Part shown: one piece after another, positions 22,401 to 55,209 of the stretch
Position numbering within the stretch: position 1 is the first letter of the stretch
Layout: every line of letters begins with the position of its first letter
From: Paroedura picta
Lineage: Eukaryota > Chordata > Lepidosauria > Squamata > Gekkonidae
Reading direction: 5' to 3'
Length of the DNA stretch: 64,000 bases
Assembly (NCBI RefSeq): GCF_049243985.1
Contig: NC_135378.1
Location: forward strand, 36,676,941 to 36,740,940
Notes under the pieces: generated by a model
Database searches by the model: none
Told to the model about the DNA's origin: nothing
Seen by the model: the letters and a program-made list of their open reading frames with translations, nothing else
Translations under genes and position numbers: made by a program

Positions 22401-23102
22401 AATCTTCTTGCCTTCAGAGATGCAGAGAAGCATCTAGGGTCTTGTTAGGGTTTTTTTGCGGGGTACTCACTGGTACCTTGAGGGTTCTCTCCCAAGACAG
22501 GGTGTGGGGAGGGAATTGGTGGTACCTTTTTAAAAGCACTGCCTATTCCCTGCTTTTATCCTACTGAGGATACAAAGCAGTTTATAAGACAGTTCTCTCC
22601 TAGTCACCTCCTCCATTTTAGCCTTACAATAATACCCCTGTGAGGTAAAACAAAGTTTGAGTCCAGTGGGACCTGCCAGACCAACAAAAAAATTATTTAA
22701 AGTATTAGCGTTTAGGTATTAGCTATTAGCTTGTGTACAAGCACAAATACACATCTTCAGATACAGTTACACAGAATTTTCTCAACCACAACATATAGAA
22801 AGAGGGGGGGAGGTAGCTGAAGTACCTAAGTGAGGCTGAATGACTAGCCCAAGATCACCTAGCAAACCTCCAGTAACAGCATGGGGAACCATATTGAGTT
22901 CAGTGCCACTTACAGCTCACCCTGAGCATGTTTTCTCAGAATTTAACTCCTTGTTAAGGATGCATAAAATGCCACATAAATCTCTTGTGCTTTGGACTGC
23001 AGCCTTTAATGTGTCCTAATTTCTGTACTTCTTATTGGCAGTATTGAGATAAAAAATAAAAGGAAAGTAGAGGAATTAAGAAATTCAGAAACTGTCTGCT
23101 TT

Positions 23103-23990
23103 ATGTTACCTGATATCAGATGCATAGTGCACCATCAAGAGCTTGGAAGTACAGGTCACAAATGCAGATTGCTAAGTGTTTACCATCTGTGCCAGGTGAA
23201 GCTACTAGCACCCTGCCTGGCCCCAGAAGGCCTATCCACAATGATCCATGCAATGGTTACCTCCAGACTGGACTACTGCAACTCATTTTATGCAGGGCTA
23301 CCCTTGGCCCAGATCAGCATATTACAGCTGGTACGAATAGCAGCAGTGTGGGTCTTTATGGGCACTCCATGAAGGGCTCATATTTGACCTGCCCTCTGAC
23401 AGCTACACTGGTTACCATGGAGTTCTGGATCCAGTGTAAGCTTTTAGTACTGACCTTTAAAGCCCTACATAGTCTGAGCCTACATATCTGAGGGACTTGC
23501 AGCATATTCCTTGGAGAGCATTACGCTCTGCAAATACCAACTTACTGGTTACCTTGGCCCCAAGGATGTTCCCCTGGTCTCAATCAGAACCAGGGCCTTT
23601 TTGGCCCTGGCTTCAACCTGGTTGAATGAGTTGCCAGCTGAGATCCAGGCCCAGATGGAAGTTCCAGAAGGCCTGTAAAACAGGTCTCTTCCTCCAGACC
23701 TATGATTGAGACCAGGGCTGTTCAGAGCTTTATGGGCCTTTCTCCAGCTCCTCTTCCTTGGCTTCTCCTCTCCCCCCCTCCCCAATTTATTATGTCATTT
23801 CAAGTTTGGAATAGCCAGTGGAGAGAGTTAAGGGGGGGGCGGGTCTTTGTTTTAGTACTGTACTTTATCATATTTTATTATATTGTATTTTACTGTGTAT
23901 ATGGTTTTATTGCTGTGAATGACCCCAAGCCCATATGTGGGGGGATGGTATAGAAACTAAATAATAATAATATTATTATTATTATTTACA
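23103..23990 (+). mobile_element. L2-type LINE 3' part
   Basis: Translates in pieces as TSRLDYCNSFYAGLPLAQI and KLLVLTFKALHSLSLHI, the C-terminal reverse-transcriptase region of L2-like LINEs. Ends GGTATAGAAACTAAATAATA followed by a TAA/ATT microsatellite. Frame broken. Confidence 0.8.
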
Positions 23991-24135
23991 CGACACTTTA
24001 GAATGACCTCTCCAAATGTCTCTTTTGCTGGCTGGGCAGCCTTGCCAACCAAAACTATGAAGTATTTCAGCCAAGAAAAAAGTCCAGCCAAGAAAAAAGT
24101 CCAAAGAAAGCACAACCCTGTTACTAGCTCTGTTT

Positions 24136-24385
24136 AAGATTGCACGTTGACGGAGTTGCTTGCCAACTCTGAGTTGGGGAATACCTGGAGACTTTGAGGG
24201 TGGAGCTGGGAGTGAGCAGGATTTGAGGTGAGGGGGCCTCAGTGGAGTCTAATGTTATGGAGCCCACCCTCCAAAGCACCTATTTCTTCCAGGGAAACTG
24301 ATCTCTTTTGACTGGAGATGAGCTGTAATTCCAGTGGATCCCCACGTCCCACCTGGGGACTAGGATCCTTACGGGATATATTTTT
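24136..24385. mobile_element. GTTGCCA-type interspersed repeat
   Basis: Matches the copy at 55210-55395: GGAGACTTTG, TGGAGTCTAATG.TATGGAGCC, TTCCAGGG.AACTGAT, GTCCCACCTGGGGACT. The ends approach AGGGTTGCCA...TGGCAACCCT, suggesting a DNA element. Confidence 0.6.
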
Positions 24386-24439
24386 TAAAAAGACTGCGCT
24401 CCCTAGCTAATCTGGAGGAGTGCCAGCCATTGGGATTTA

Positions 24440-25160
24440 GAGAAAGAAAAAACAAGAGCAACCCTTGCCCCTGCTTGCTGAACTCTGGAGCCCCCTTGCC
24501 TCACGGCAGACATTTTCGGGCGGTTCTCCCCACTGCACCCACCCCCGGGCGGCGGCCGTGCACTTGAGGCAAACTGGGCTCAAGGTTTCCCCCTGCCGCC
24601 CTGAGCGGGAGCTCCACACGCGGAGACGGAAGCTCGGCTTGTGCCGCCACCCTCCTCCCTTCCTTGGTTACGAGGGGGAAGACGGCGCAGGCGGGAGAAA
24701 CTAGACGGCGCTTCCTGACGGGAGCCCCCGTGGCGCGGCGACGGCCTTCCGTTTCCCCCCTGACTGGCGGTGAGTATGTGGCCCGCAGGCACGGCCTTGC
24801 TTAGGCCTTGCAGCGGGGCTGGAGAGGGCAACGCTGCTCGCCTGCGGCGGAGGGGCTGCTGCTGCGCGCCGGGCAGCCACCTTTGCACGCCTCGCCTCCG
24901 GCTGCAGCCCCAACAGGCGCGAGGTTGCTTTGGCGGCGTGGGGCGTGGGGCGTGGGTGGGTGTGTCGATGCCTTCTCCCAAGTAACGGCGGGGAAGGGGA
25001 GAGCCTGGCTGCTTCTCGGAGGGCGTGGGAACCCATCTCGCACTCGTGGCTGGGCTTTGTCGTGGTCGGACGCCCGTGGCCGCCAGGCTGCGTTTCCACT
25101 GGATTCAGACGAACGGCAGAGATGGCTATAGCGGCTCTAGGGAGTGGTGACTAGTCTGGA
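24440..25160. promoter_or_regulatory. CpG island, CFAP97 promoter
   Basis: About 700 bp of GC-rich, CpG-dense DNA between AT-rich flanks. It contains a strong donor (GGCG|GTGAGTATG at 24769/24770) on the plus strand, matching a non-coding first exon of CFAP97. No clear TATA box was seen, as usual for CpG-island promoters. Confidence 0.75.
24640..24769 (+). other. CFAP97: Putative non-coding first exon of CFAP97 (5' end approximate)
   Basis: The end is set by a consensus donor, GTGAGT. The CFAP97 start codon lies in the next exon (acceptor at 30148), so a 5' UTR exon in the CpG island is expected. The left boundary is a guess; only transcript data can set it. Confidence 0.5.
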
Positions 25161-25764
25161 TGCGCTACCGCATGGCAGATTTGTGGCTCTGGAAGGCCCA
25201 GGGGGTCGTATGCTGGGGTCCGGGGCCATGTGTCTGTAATGGATCCATGTAGAAAGAGCGCAGGGAAGGTAACGGGAGGAACTAGGCATTCGGAGCAATC
25301 TGGAGCAGGTCTGTTTGGAAGTAAACCCCCTATTACTAAATAGGGTTTTCCTCCCGGGTTCTTCAGGTTGTATCCTGTAGTTCTTCAGGTCAGGGATGCC
25401 ATTTTTTTTTTTTAATGATCCAATGTGGTTAACAAAAAACATAAAAAGAGACCCCGGAGGGAGAGATGCCTGGTCTGCTCCCCGCTGTACTAATTGTGTA
25501 TGTACAGTGGGTTTTTCAGGGTGGGGGGGAATAGAGCCTTGCCCTTTACCTGCACCCTCAAGACCATTATAGGATGTCTTACCCTTAGAGTTCATGCAGG
25601 CAAGTGGTGCAGCAGGAACCTCAGGAGGCTGGAAGGGACTGCCACACTTCACAAGGGAAGGATGATAGTTTTGTGGTGTTCTCTTATGTTAAAAGCTCCA
25701 TTCAAATATTTATTTGTTAACTATATTGATAGTCTGCCTCTGTTACTCAAAGCCCATTGAGTGG

Positions 25765-25930
25765 TGTGAAATGCCATCAAATTGCAGCTGATTTATGCCA
25801 GCCCCATTGGGTTTTCAAGGCAAGAGACATTCAGAGATGGTTTCCATTGGCTGCCTCCACCTAGCAACCCTGGACTTCCATCACATCCACGTACAAACCA
25901 GGGCTAGGCTAGGCTGGACCATCCGGGTCA
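25765..25930 (-). mobile_element. 5S-like SINE, reversed, diverged
   Basis: CAGCCCCATTGGGTTTTCAA, GACATTCAGAGATGGTTTCC, GGACCATCCGGGTCAGCG. Confidence 0.6.
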
Positions 25931-26093
25931 GCGCCAAAGTAGATTATTGTTAAGACTGGCCCAAGGCCAGGGCAGTCCAATTTCACAGGGAGACCTCTCA
26001 ATCCTGAATCACAGACAGGAAACCCCCCCTAAAGTGTATGCAAACATACTTGTCTTGAGGCCAATTTCTCTCAAGTGTAATGAGCAGCTGTAA

Positions 26094-26372
26094 GAGCCAG
26101 TTTGGTGTAGTGGTTAGGAGTGCAGACTTCTAATCTGGCATGCCGGGTTCGATTCTGCGCTTCCCCACATGCAGCCAGCTGGGTGACCTTGGGCTTGCCA
26201 TGGCACTGATAAGGCTGTTCTGACTGAGCAGCAATATCAGGGCTCTCTCAGCCTCACCCACCCCACAGGGTGTCTGTTGTGGGGAGAGGAATGGGAAGGC
26301 GATTGTAAGCCGCTTTGAGCCTCCTTCGGGTAGGGAAAAGCGGCATATAAGAACCAACTCTTTTTCTTCTTC
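26094..26372 (+). mobile_element. Sauria-type tRNA SINE, near full length
   Basis: Head GAGCCAGTTTGGTGTAGTGG with B box GGTTCGATTC, middle CAGCCAGCTGGGTGACCTTG, 3' part AAGCCGCTTTGAGCCTCCTT and GGCATATAAGAACCAACTC with a T/CTT tail. The 3' part is the type known to be shared with Bov-B LINEs. Confidence 0.88.
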
Positions 26373-26924
26373 CCTTCTAAGATACACACATCACAAGTTC
26401 TAAAAATGCAAGTGATATTTAATAAAACAATGCTAATAAAGGTCCTCTGACTCTAAAACAGTTTTTTTTTAATCAATTCAGTCAGGATACAGTTATCAAG
26501 ATCTTTGCACAAAAAATAAACTACAAGCTAACTAATACTTTAAAGTTCCGACACACAAAGATCCAAGTGAAAGGTGGTGGTTCTGTTACCTAACAACTTC
26601 TTAAAGTTATCGAGGTTCAATGTATCATCACCCAACAACTACAGCCAATCAGAATATTGCTTTAGTTAGAACTTGACATTTCTGTTAATTCAAAATCTCC
26701 CACCTGAATCCAACTCCTCCTCAGAATCCAGCTGACCTTATGTAGAGACAAGACAGGCCTAAAGACCCATGGTATTACCACTACTGTTCTATAAGAAAGT
26801 GATTATTAACCCATACTGACCATGGGGAAGGGGGTGGTAAGCCATTCCTGACAGTTGTGCAGTGTAAATTGAAACAGTATGAAGAGACATCTGATGAGCA
26901 ATGTACAAGGGTTACAGAAATCTG

Positions 26925-27085
26925 CCCTAACCTGGTTAGCCCATGTAAGCTCGATTTAGTCGGATCTTGCAAGCCAAGCAGGGTCACTCCTGGCTAGCAC
27001 TCGAGAGGGTCACCTCCAAGGAATACGAGGGTTGTTACACGGGGGCAGGCAAAGGCAAACCACCTCCAAACACCTCTTGCCTGGC
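26925..27085 (+). mobile_element. 5S-rRNA-like SINE, forward
   Basis: TCGGATCTTGCAAGCCAAGC then AGGGTCACTCCTGGCTAGCA resembles sense 5S rRNA (TGATCTCGGAAGCTAAGCAG GGTCGGGCCTGGTTAGTACT), followed by the SINE body GGCAAACCACCTCC. Confidence 0.65.
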
Positions 27086-27527
27086 AGCCAGAATCTCCTG
27101 GCTATATTACACAAATTCCATATAATAAATAATGATAACACAAGAATCTGAATGATAGAGAGCAGGTATAATGCAGAAATAATGGTATTAAATTAGTAGA
27201 AAACAATACAGGAGCAATGGAGTAATTAAAAAAGCATAGGAAGAGTGGGTGTCCAGCCCCTCTTCCTACTGCTGTAGCTTTCTATTTATTTTCAATGAAG
27301 TATTGAAAATTGGAATCTGGTGCCTGCAGTCTATTCTGTCACGTTATTGTCCTGTGTGCATGAACCAGCTCCTCCATCTGTTGCACGTAGATGAAGCCAT
27401 TTCATAAAGACATCTGTGCCTCAAAAGCATGCAGGAGATGAATTGTCAGAAAGTGATCCTGCTCACTGTAAATCTTCCTGCATGTGCAAGAATTCCACAT
27501 TAATACATGAAGCTGCTTCCTTTATAT

Positions 27528-27876
27528 CAGGCTTTCTCAACTAGGGTTTCATTAACCCTGGATGGTTTTGATGGCCCTGGAAGGGTTTCCCAAATGGGTG
27601 GGAATTAATTAATTATATATATATTTATATTAAGATTTGTTAAATATTTATCTGTGCTATGACTATATATGGTCATGTCCACCTGCTTCCCCCGCCCCCT
27701 CCCAAAATGGCCAATGATGGACGTGGAAGGAGAGGGAAAGGGAAGGGTCCTGGGTGGGCATGTACACAGCTATGCTTCCCATCCATATTTTGCATGGTTG
27801 CACCACTTCTGGGGGTTCTTGGAGCCTGAAGAATGTTTCAAGGGTTTCTCAATGGTAAAAAAGTTGAGAAAGATGG
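27528..27876. mobile_element. hAT-like non-autonomous element (349 bp) with exact 8-bp duplication
   Basis: Starts CAGGCTTTCTCAACTAGGG and ends GTTGAGAAAGATGG, flanked by CTTTATAT on both sides. Interior shares long stretches with 747-1064 (CCTGAAGAATGTTTCA; ATGGCCAATGATG). In the first CFAP97 intron. Confidence 0.82.
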
Positions 27877-28664
27877 CTTTATATGCATCTTTTCCCTGTG
27901 CAAGGGTATTTAAAAACAAGCAATTATCTCTGTATGCTGAGATAGGCATGTGGATGAACAAGATGGTAGAACCCCGAAGAAGCAAAGTATCATTTCAGAC
28001 CTCTGGTAAAGGAGAACTATATATTTTCCTTTAGAAAACAATCCTCCTTGCAGGTAAAGCTGCAGGAAAGTTCTTATGCAGATACCACTTTTAAAAATAA
28101 CCCCTCCTGTCCCTGAAATGGTACAATCCAGTCTTCCATCTTGCCACATCATTTCTCTTTCATTTTTCTAACCGAACAGACCACGCCATGATGCTTTATA
28201 GTAAGAGATATAACTCGCTTCCTGAATACTGAAATATGATTTCAGGCCATTCAGACAGCGGCATACTGTCCGACCCCTTCCCCAAACTCTTTGATTTCAT
28301 TTCAGTTTTTGGTGTGAATCTGTGCCAACAGGAGACAGTGGCAGCAGTGACCTGTCTGTCAGAGCACATATGAGGGTGAGTACATGGAAGAGTACACCGA
28401 GTATGAAATCCAGCTCCTGTGTTTCTTGGCTCCCTTGCTAAAAGGATGTGATTTCCAGAATGACATTTGGGAATGCGTGTAAGACTGTTTTATTCCAGAG
28501 AACATTTAGTGAGGATAAACTGTTTTGGCAGACTTAGTCTTTTTAATTCTGTGTAATTTTAATTATATGCAGGGTTTTTTTTAATGTGCACTTTTAAATC
28601 TGTAATCAGTCTTTTAATTGGTGTTTTTAATCTGTGGCTGTTTTGTTAATTTGACTGTTACATT

Positions 28665-28745
28665 TTTGTGTCCTTACAGCATTGCTAGCTGCCCTGAGTC
28701 TGATGAGATAAGGTGAGATACAAATGTTTTAATTAAAGAAATCAA
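28665..28745 (+). mobile_element. L2-type LINE 3' tail, degraded
   Basis: GCTGCCCTGAGTCTGATGAG then GGTGAGATACAAATGTTTTA, resembling the L2 tail at 22.3 kb. Confidence 0.45.
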
Positions 28746-29339
28746 CAAGCCTTACATCTTTATGAGCAGGGTGTCAGAAATTAAACTCCATGTTTTCATT
28801 GTCTCAAATTGCAGATTTCTAGAGTGCTAAAATAAGAGCATGGCAGAGCTTGTTCTATTCCACCAGCATTTCTGGAGAGGAGGAAGAATGATCTGTTAAA
28901 AGTAGTAAATTGAGCAGTCTGTTGGCTTTCCTTCAACAAGTCTGCATCCTCATGTACATTATAATGGTGGAACGTCTTGCAGTCTTTTTTTAAAAATCAG
29001 TTTCCATGGTCTGTTTGTTCATATAAAACGCCTCTACCTGCAAAACACATTTCCCACAATTGATGTAATTCTGCAGATTCATGTCCTTGCCCTCTAAACG
29101 TAGGTGATTTGCAAAATATGAATCTGCAAAATGTTCTTTCCTCCTTCTCTAGCTTCCAGCTATAAATAGGAACTATGGTAATTATTAGAGGTTCAAATTT
29201 GAAATATAACATGCTTTTGAATATTGCACTTCCGTTGTCTGTCTATAATATTTTTCAGGGTGTGTGGGCAGTTGCATGTTGGCATCAATTCAGTATAAAG
29301 CATGTGTTATATCTGAGAAATGTGTACATTGTGTGTGTA

Positions 29340-29402
29340 GAAAGTGATGTCAAGTCACAGCGACCCCTTAGGGATTTTAATGCAAAAGATGTTCAGAGGT
29401 GC
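29340..29402 (-). mobile_element. 5S-like SINE 3' fragment
   Basis: GATGTCAAGTCACAGCGACC then GATGTTCAGAGGTGCC matches the non-5S end of the family. Confidence 0.5.
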
Positions 29403-30191
29403 CATAATGTTTTAATTGTAAATTCTTGTTTTTCAGGTGTTGATCACCATCCTTTTAGGTTTCTTCATAGACTGTAATCTGAAATCTGCAGTGCTGTGCA
29501 TACAAAAATGTACTGTATTTCATAAACTTGCTAACTGATTCCTACTTATAGAGGTTAGGACAAGTATTTACCCTAATTGATTTTTAAAAATGGCTTTAGG
29601 AGGAAATTTAACGCCCAATCCTCTTATATATTTCCTTAGAAGGTTCCACTGAATTCAATGAGTTTCTCAAGGGGGTGCCTATAGAATCACAGCATTACTT
29701 TGCTGCTAAAATGATTTTGTATGGAAAAGCCAAACAGTTGTTTTTAGGTTACCCTAATTAATTAAGCTAAATAGAAAAATGTGAAATTATGACCCTGTCA
29801 CTTATTGCTTCCAGGCCCTGTTATCTGTAGTGGGTGATCTACTGAATGAAACCATAAACTGCCGAATAGGACAATAGAACAGGAGCATGTACAGAGTACA
29901 ATTTGTAATTAGCTGTTATTATTAAGACAACTGAACCAGCATTAACATATATACTACATATTACATATTTTCAAAGGAGTCACACTTTAAACTGTGGCAG
30001 AGGTTGTATAATAATTAAAAATTCTATTTCTCTCTGCACCAATTTGTTTCTTCATCTTAAAGCTAGACAGTTAAGTCTTGAGATAATACAAGTACAGAAA
30101 TGGTTTCACAGTTTTTGAAAATAGTCTATTAATGCCCTCTTATTTCAGTATTCCCTTTGGCGGAACTGCACTTCTGAAGCTTTTGGGAATC

Positions 30192-49986
<19,795 letters not shown>

Positions 49987-50835
49987 AGTTATTTGCACTC
50001 TAATTTCAGTGTTTCTGCAGATTGCGGTAATTCTTGCAAGAGTATTGTCATAGTCGTTGTCCAATGATTAAAAGGACACTGTAAAGTGATAATAAATGCA
50101 AATGGATACTAAACTGAGTTTTGAGCAGGCAGAATCTCTATTGGATGGTATCTTTGCAGTCTGTATTCCCTGTAACAGAATACGTTTATTTGTACAGCAG
50201 AACTGTCAGATAAGTACTGTAAATATTTTTCATAAAATCTCCAATGAAGTTTCAGTTTTGGGAAGTGGAGGAGCTAAATAGCTGCAGTTCTGGACCAGAG
50301 GTGTTTAAAAAGTAATCCTTTAAAGTTACAGTGCAAAAAATGTTTCATTTTGATTTCTTACATTGTAGTTGATATTTCTAATTTAAAATGTTATTTGTCC
50401 CTGAGATTTATATCACAGGTGTCAAATACGGTATTTCACAAGGTTTTATGGAAACAGGGGTGATGACATGCTATTCAAATAATCTGTTATTTGTAAACTT
50501 TGAAGTGGTGGTTCATGGGTGGGAGATGCAGAGCATGAGCAAATCCTCTCAGCAAACCTTTTGCATGCTTCTTCAGATCTGTATTCCAGGAAGTAATTTT
50601 GATTTTTGATCAGCTCTCCTTGTTTAATATTTAATCACTGCAATGTTGCCATGGCGCTGGATTTTATTAATGGTCTGCTGTAATAATTGAACAATCCAGT
50701 GTTTGGTAAGGATTAAATTAAATTTTGTGGATTAAAATACCATCTTGAATTATACTTGAATGTCTGATTAATAAACATTTAAACAATGATGTGGGAAAGA
50801 ATGGTCTTCCTAAAATAAAGTTTTGTGGGCTTGTA
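49987..50835 (+). other. CFAP97: CFAP97 3' untranslated region (end approximate)
   Basis: AATAAA signals at 50091-50096, 50770-50775 and 50814-50819. The last is followed by a GT-rich stretch (GTTTTGTGGGCTTGTA), as expected at a cleavage site, so I end the UTR there. Use of the first signal would give a short isoform. Confidence 0.55.
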
Positions 50836-51980
50836 TCGCGATCTGTGGATAGCTCTGCCAATCTGATGTGTTTGCACAGTTATGCTGATTCAATCGTTCT
50901 TTAAAAATTGTCTCTTGAATGAAACGCAAGCAGCAATTTTGTGGATGCACTTTTTAACTGTAAGCACTTTTTTAAAAACTTCCTTTCCTTTGATAGGTGT
51001 TACTTCCTTGATAACACAGCATGTGCTAAGCTAGCCTTATATTCAAGTTCTGCTTGATTGTTTATGGGCAACATGAATTTTGCATGTGATTTCCTTTCAA
51101 ATCTTGAAGTAAAACGTTTTAATTGAATTATCTCTGTACTCAGCACTGAACTGCCTTTCTGTAATTTATCAGAGTATTGTATACAAAATGAGATATATTT
51201 GCAGGGCCATATTTAATTAACCTTGTAATACAGTTGAATCGTTTCTGCTTCTAATTAAATTTTCTTTCTGACAGTTTCTATTGATTGCCCCATTATCCCG
51301 TGTCGTAGTAAACAGTGTTCCCTATTGAATGTTAATTCTGTAGAATGTGGCTAGTTAGCTAGATTTATTGTTTGTTTGGACTGTAGTCTTGTGAATCCCA
51401 GAGGCTGAATATCACTTATCATATTGTATAGCAGGGAGTCTGCTATTAGATGTGTGTGTGACTAATTTTTGGTATTCATGTCGCATAATTTTTTTCAGTG
51501 TATATGCATATTAAAAAATAGGGTTGGATCCCAGACAATATTTTACATAAATGAAATGTTCTTCCATAGTTGTAAAGGGTTTTTTCTGTCTATTGCTGCA
51601 CCTTCCTGCTTTCTCCAAAATGATTCTTTGGGGGAGCTCCGTGGGCCTACACTGGAGCTTGAAGTCACACCGCAGTGGGAAGTTCTTCTTGGAAACTCAG
51701 CCCTGATGTTTTGCAGAGACCTGATTCAGATAAGGACTATGGTGTATGTGGGGGAGAAGCCTTCTCATGTGATGGAGCAGATAGCCCCTGGCATACACCC
51801 TGAGCCCTTTTGGGATGAGAACAATAGCGCAGCAGGGAAAGGTAAAGCTACTCCTCCTATTTTGTGTCAGTTGGTTGGTCCTAATAAAAGATATTCTCCA
51901 GATTCAGTTCCTGGTCATTTGTTTGCTTGTTTGTTTTAAATTGGCATTAATCAATATAGCTATTTCCAGCTTTTACGTTC

Positions 51981-52247
51981 CAAGTGTGGTGTCGGTAGCT
52001 AAAAGCAGCAGATTTTAATCGGGTTTGATTCCCTGCTCCTCCACAAGCAGCCAGCTGGGTGATCTTGGGCCAGTCACAATTCTCAGAGCTGTCTCAGCCC
52101 CACCTACATCACAGAATGCCTGTTGTGGGGAGATAGATTCAAGTTCTGTGGGGAGTGGAAGGGAAAGGTGTTTGTAAGCTACTTTGGTACTCATTTGGGT
52201 AATGAAAAGCAGGGTGTAAAGAACCAGTTCATCATCATCATCTTCTA
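51981..52247 (+). mobile_element. Sauria-type tRNA SINE, older copy
   Basis: GGGTTTGATTCCCTGCTCCT, CAGCCAGCTGGGTGATCTTG, and a tail AAGAACCAGTTCATCATCAT. Confidence 0.75.
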
Positions 52248-53821
52248 ATACCTAAAAGCACTTTCCTACGAGTAGCCATACTGAATAAATGTGAGTAGCA
52301 TTCATAAGAAGACCTGCATAAAATGGTACTGCAATTAATCGTTATTTTCAGGTCTCTTAAAACTGCAGCTTCCACTTCATACATTTCTATGCTAGTCTTC
52401 CATATTATAGAAATCAACTGCACTGATAAGACTGGAGAAGATAAATCTGGTAGCCATAGTTCCTAAAGCAAAGATTCTATCTTGCTAAATTTATCAAATT
52501 TGGAATCCAGTGAATGGCACTGTTATTTCACAGACGTGACACATACCTCCACTCATGACTGACAGATCAAGCCTGTGCTGTGATGCTTCTAATCTCCCTA
52601 AGGGGATGGTTACATGGTGGCAAGTTGGGAAGAAAGGTGTCTCTACAGTGTTGCAGGGTGCTGCTGCCACAGGGTCCATGGCAATTCTGTGGCAGCGTCC
52701 TGTTCTGGTGTTGTGAGGCAGGGTGCCCCCCGCCCACCCCTAACTGTGACATTCAGCAGAGTGCCCATGCCATTGGGGCCATCCCTGGGCCAACCTGTGC
52801 ATCACCCTCACTGGAGGCACAGTAAGAGGATGGAGGGGGCAGTCCCACGGCAGCTGCTCAGTGTGCCCCTATCCCTCATTCATGTCCCTTGTTACAGCAA
52901 GAAGCTTCTCCAAGTGCTTGGATGCTGCCAGGCCCTCCACCCATTGCACCACTCGCCTGCACATGGAGAAAAGTGTGGGTGGGATGGGCTGAGCCAGAAG
53001 AGGGCCCTGTGCCTGGGGATCTGGTAATGTGCCAAGATCCCCTCTGGACCAACAGCAGACTTGACACTGCCCCTTTCTCCCCCCAGCAGAGGACATCTTG
53101 TTGGGCTTTCCCACTCTGTTTTCCAGGGAGGCAGGAATAAACTTTTCCCTCCCAGGTCCTGTCACCTGACTCATGTGCTGTTGATTCAGTCTTCCTGCCT
53201 TTCAAGGGAGAGGACTGGATCTCAGTCTATCCCTGCCCTTATTCTTTAGTTTGCTACTTTATTTCAATTTTGATGATGATCCAGTTTCTTTCTCTGGTCA
53301 GTTTCCTTCCCTGATAGTTTTCTTTGTAGTTTTTTCTTCTTTCCTTTCTATCTCTTTAGGGGCGGCAGGCTTACAGCCGTTAGTCCAACGTGTGTCATTA
53401 TGCTCAGCAAGCTCTGCCAGTTTTTTCCACCCCATTTTTGCTTTCTGGTGTCTTTTCCCCTTTGGAGGGAAGGAAAACTCGGCAAGGACATTTAACCTTG
53501 GGTTGCCCTGAGTGTTTTATTTTTAAAACCCTCCTTAGAGCGCTCTGATGGCTGCCAGAGCACAGGAGGACAGGGTGTTCTTGGACACTGATGTCCAGGC
53601 ACTAAGTGATTTGATCACACCCTGTGGAACTGACAGACGGTGGCCAGCGTAGCTTTCAGGGATGGCACGTCTGAAACAAGCTACTGGCATCCAAAGCCAT
53701 CAAGCTCCCCCTCTACATTGCTTCCTCTTCAGGGGCCTTGTGATACCCAGCCCGCACAGGACCACAAAGGCTGGCGTTGCCATGTGCTTCCCTAGAATCA
53801 GGGGCGTAGTTGGTCCACAAC

Positions 53822-54181
53822 CAGCCTTTTTCAACCTTTGACGGTGGAGGAGCCCTTGAAATAATTTTTCAGGCTTCAAGGAACCCCAGAAGTGATGTCA
53901 GCTGGCCACACCTCCCACCATGCCCCCAGAAGTGATGTATCACTGGAAGTTAACAGTTCTGGGGCGGGGGGGGGGGAGGCAGAACACAGTTTAAGGCAGA
54001 AGTAAGTGTGCAGTCTTTGCCCACTCCCCGGTGCAAAAGCCATGAGAGAATTCACTCATGTTCAGGAGGGGGGCCAATAGAAGCAACTGGTTCCCTGGCT
54101 TGTGGCGGAGTCTATTAAGGAGGGGAAAGGCTGCAGACCCCCTTTGGAGCTCCTACAGAACCCCCTAGGTGGGAATCCCTG
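53822..54181. mobile_element. hAT-like element, probably rearranged at left end
   Basis: CAGCCTTTTTCAACC at the left and GGTGGGAATCCCTG at the right. The flanks do not match (TCCACAAC / ATCTAAAT). Interior GAAGTGATGTCAGCTGGCCA is shared with a minus-strand fragment at about 16600-16730. Confidence 0.5.
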
Positions 54182-55209
54182 ATCTAAATAATTATTTTAG
54201 CAAAAACCTTGCATAGCAGGGACTAGACTTGGCATGAGCCCCTCTTACAGATATCCTAGGTCCCCTCACCCTTCCTTACACAAGGAACTCGTAAAAAATT
54301 GTATTACCTACCGCCTGAAGGGGTACAGAATCCTCTGTCTTCATTGTAAGATTCAGTCACCTCCTTCTGCTTGTAACCATTCTTCCATGGTTACTGTATC
54401 AGTAACAAAATATTAGTATCTGATGTGGTTACTTTAACAAGGTCTAATGTCTTATTAAGCTGTCTGAATTCCCACTGACTTTAATGGGAGAACATGCATG
54501 TTTGCTTAACTCCCCACCAATTCAATAGGTCTTGGAAGGACTTAACTTTAAGTGGATGGTGTCCAGTCATAACAGTGTATCACACTATGCTGCATCTGTC
54601 TTTACCTCCCAAGGCAAAAGTTGTTGGAAAAATAACTTCATTCTTTATTGAAGTCCTTCTTTAAATACAGAAGTTAAAAATGGTAGGTTGCAGCTTTTAC
54701 ACATTCTTTCCCAACCCCCTTCTAATAATGTCTACAGTTCCTAATTAGCAAAGAGCTTTCTAATGTGACATTAGGGAAGGATCTCTAGAAATTAGGACAG
54801 CTGAAAAGCTATGCATCAGCATAATAGCTCATAATTTGCTCACATCTTGTTTCAGACTAGAATGTGCTGTACATTGCTATTATTAAGCCTCAAGAGGCAC
54901 TTAGATTAGCAGAACACTCTTGTGCCTGCTCTCCCATCAATGTGTGACTCAGAATTCTTAAAACATCCTGTTTATTACAATGCTAGAAGAAAATGCAACA
55001 GAAAAATCTGTTTAGTGCAGTCAAGTTTCAAGCTCAAATCTGATGGCTTTGAATCTGGAAGGCCTTTTATTGTTGCCAGTGTTCAATATAGTAAATCTGG
55101 ATGATTTTTGCAAGAACCAAAAATTGTTTAAGAGTCACCCTACCACCTTTAGACATTCCCAGAGTTTGAGTGAGGACTTTTTACTTGAATAGCAGTTTTC
55201 ATGCCTCTT

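Larger units (their letters stand above)
21300..24430. other. Intergenic DNA between SNX25 and CFAP97 promoters
   Basis: AT-rich. Holds an L2-like LINE tail near 22.3 kb, an old inverted-repeat fragment near 22.65 kb, an L2 LINE 3' part (23.1-24.0 kb) and a GTTGCCA-type repeat (24.14-24.38 kb). The stretch 21600-22290 reads like degraded repeat DNA that I cannot classify. I see no coding exon. Confidence 0.6.

Noticed and set aside
26925-27000. Possible 5S rRNA gene
   Set aside because: Only a part resembles 5S, it is diverged, lacks a T-run terminator and continues into a SINE body found in other copies.
51469-51939. 156-codon plus frame downstream of CFAP97
   Set aside because: No recognisable domain, no splice or promoter context, no match in the other strand or frame; probably chance.
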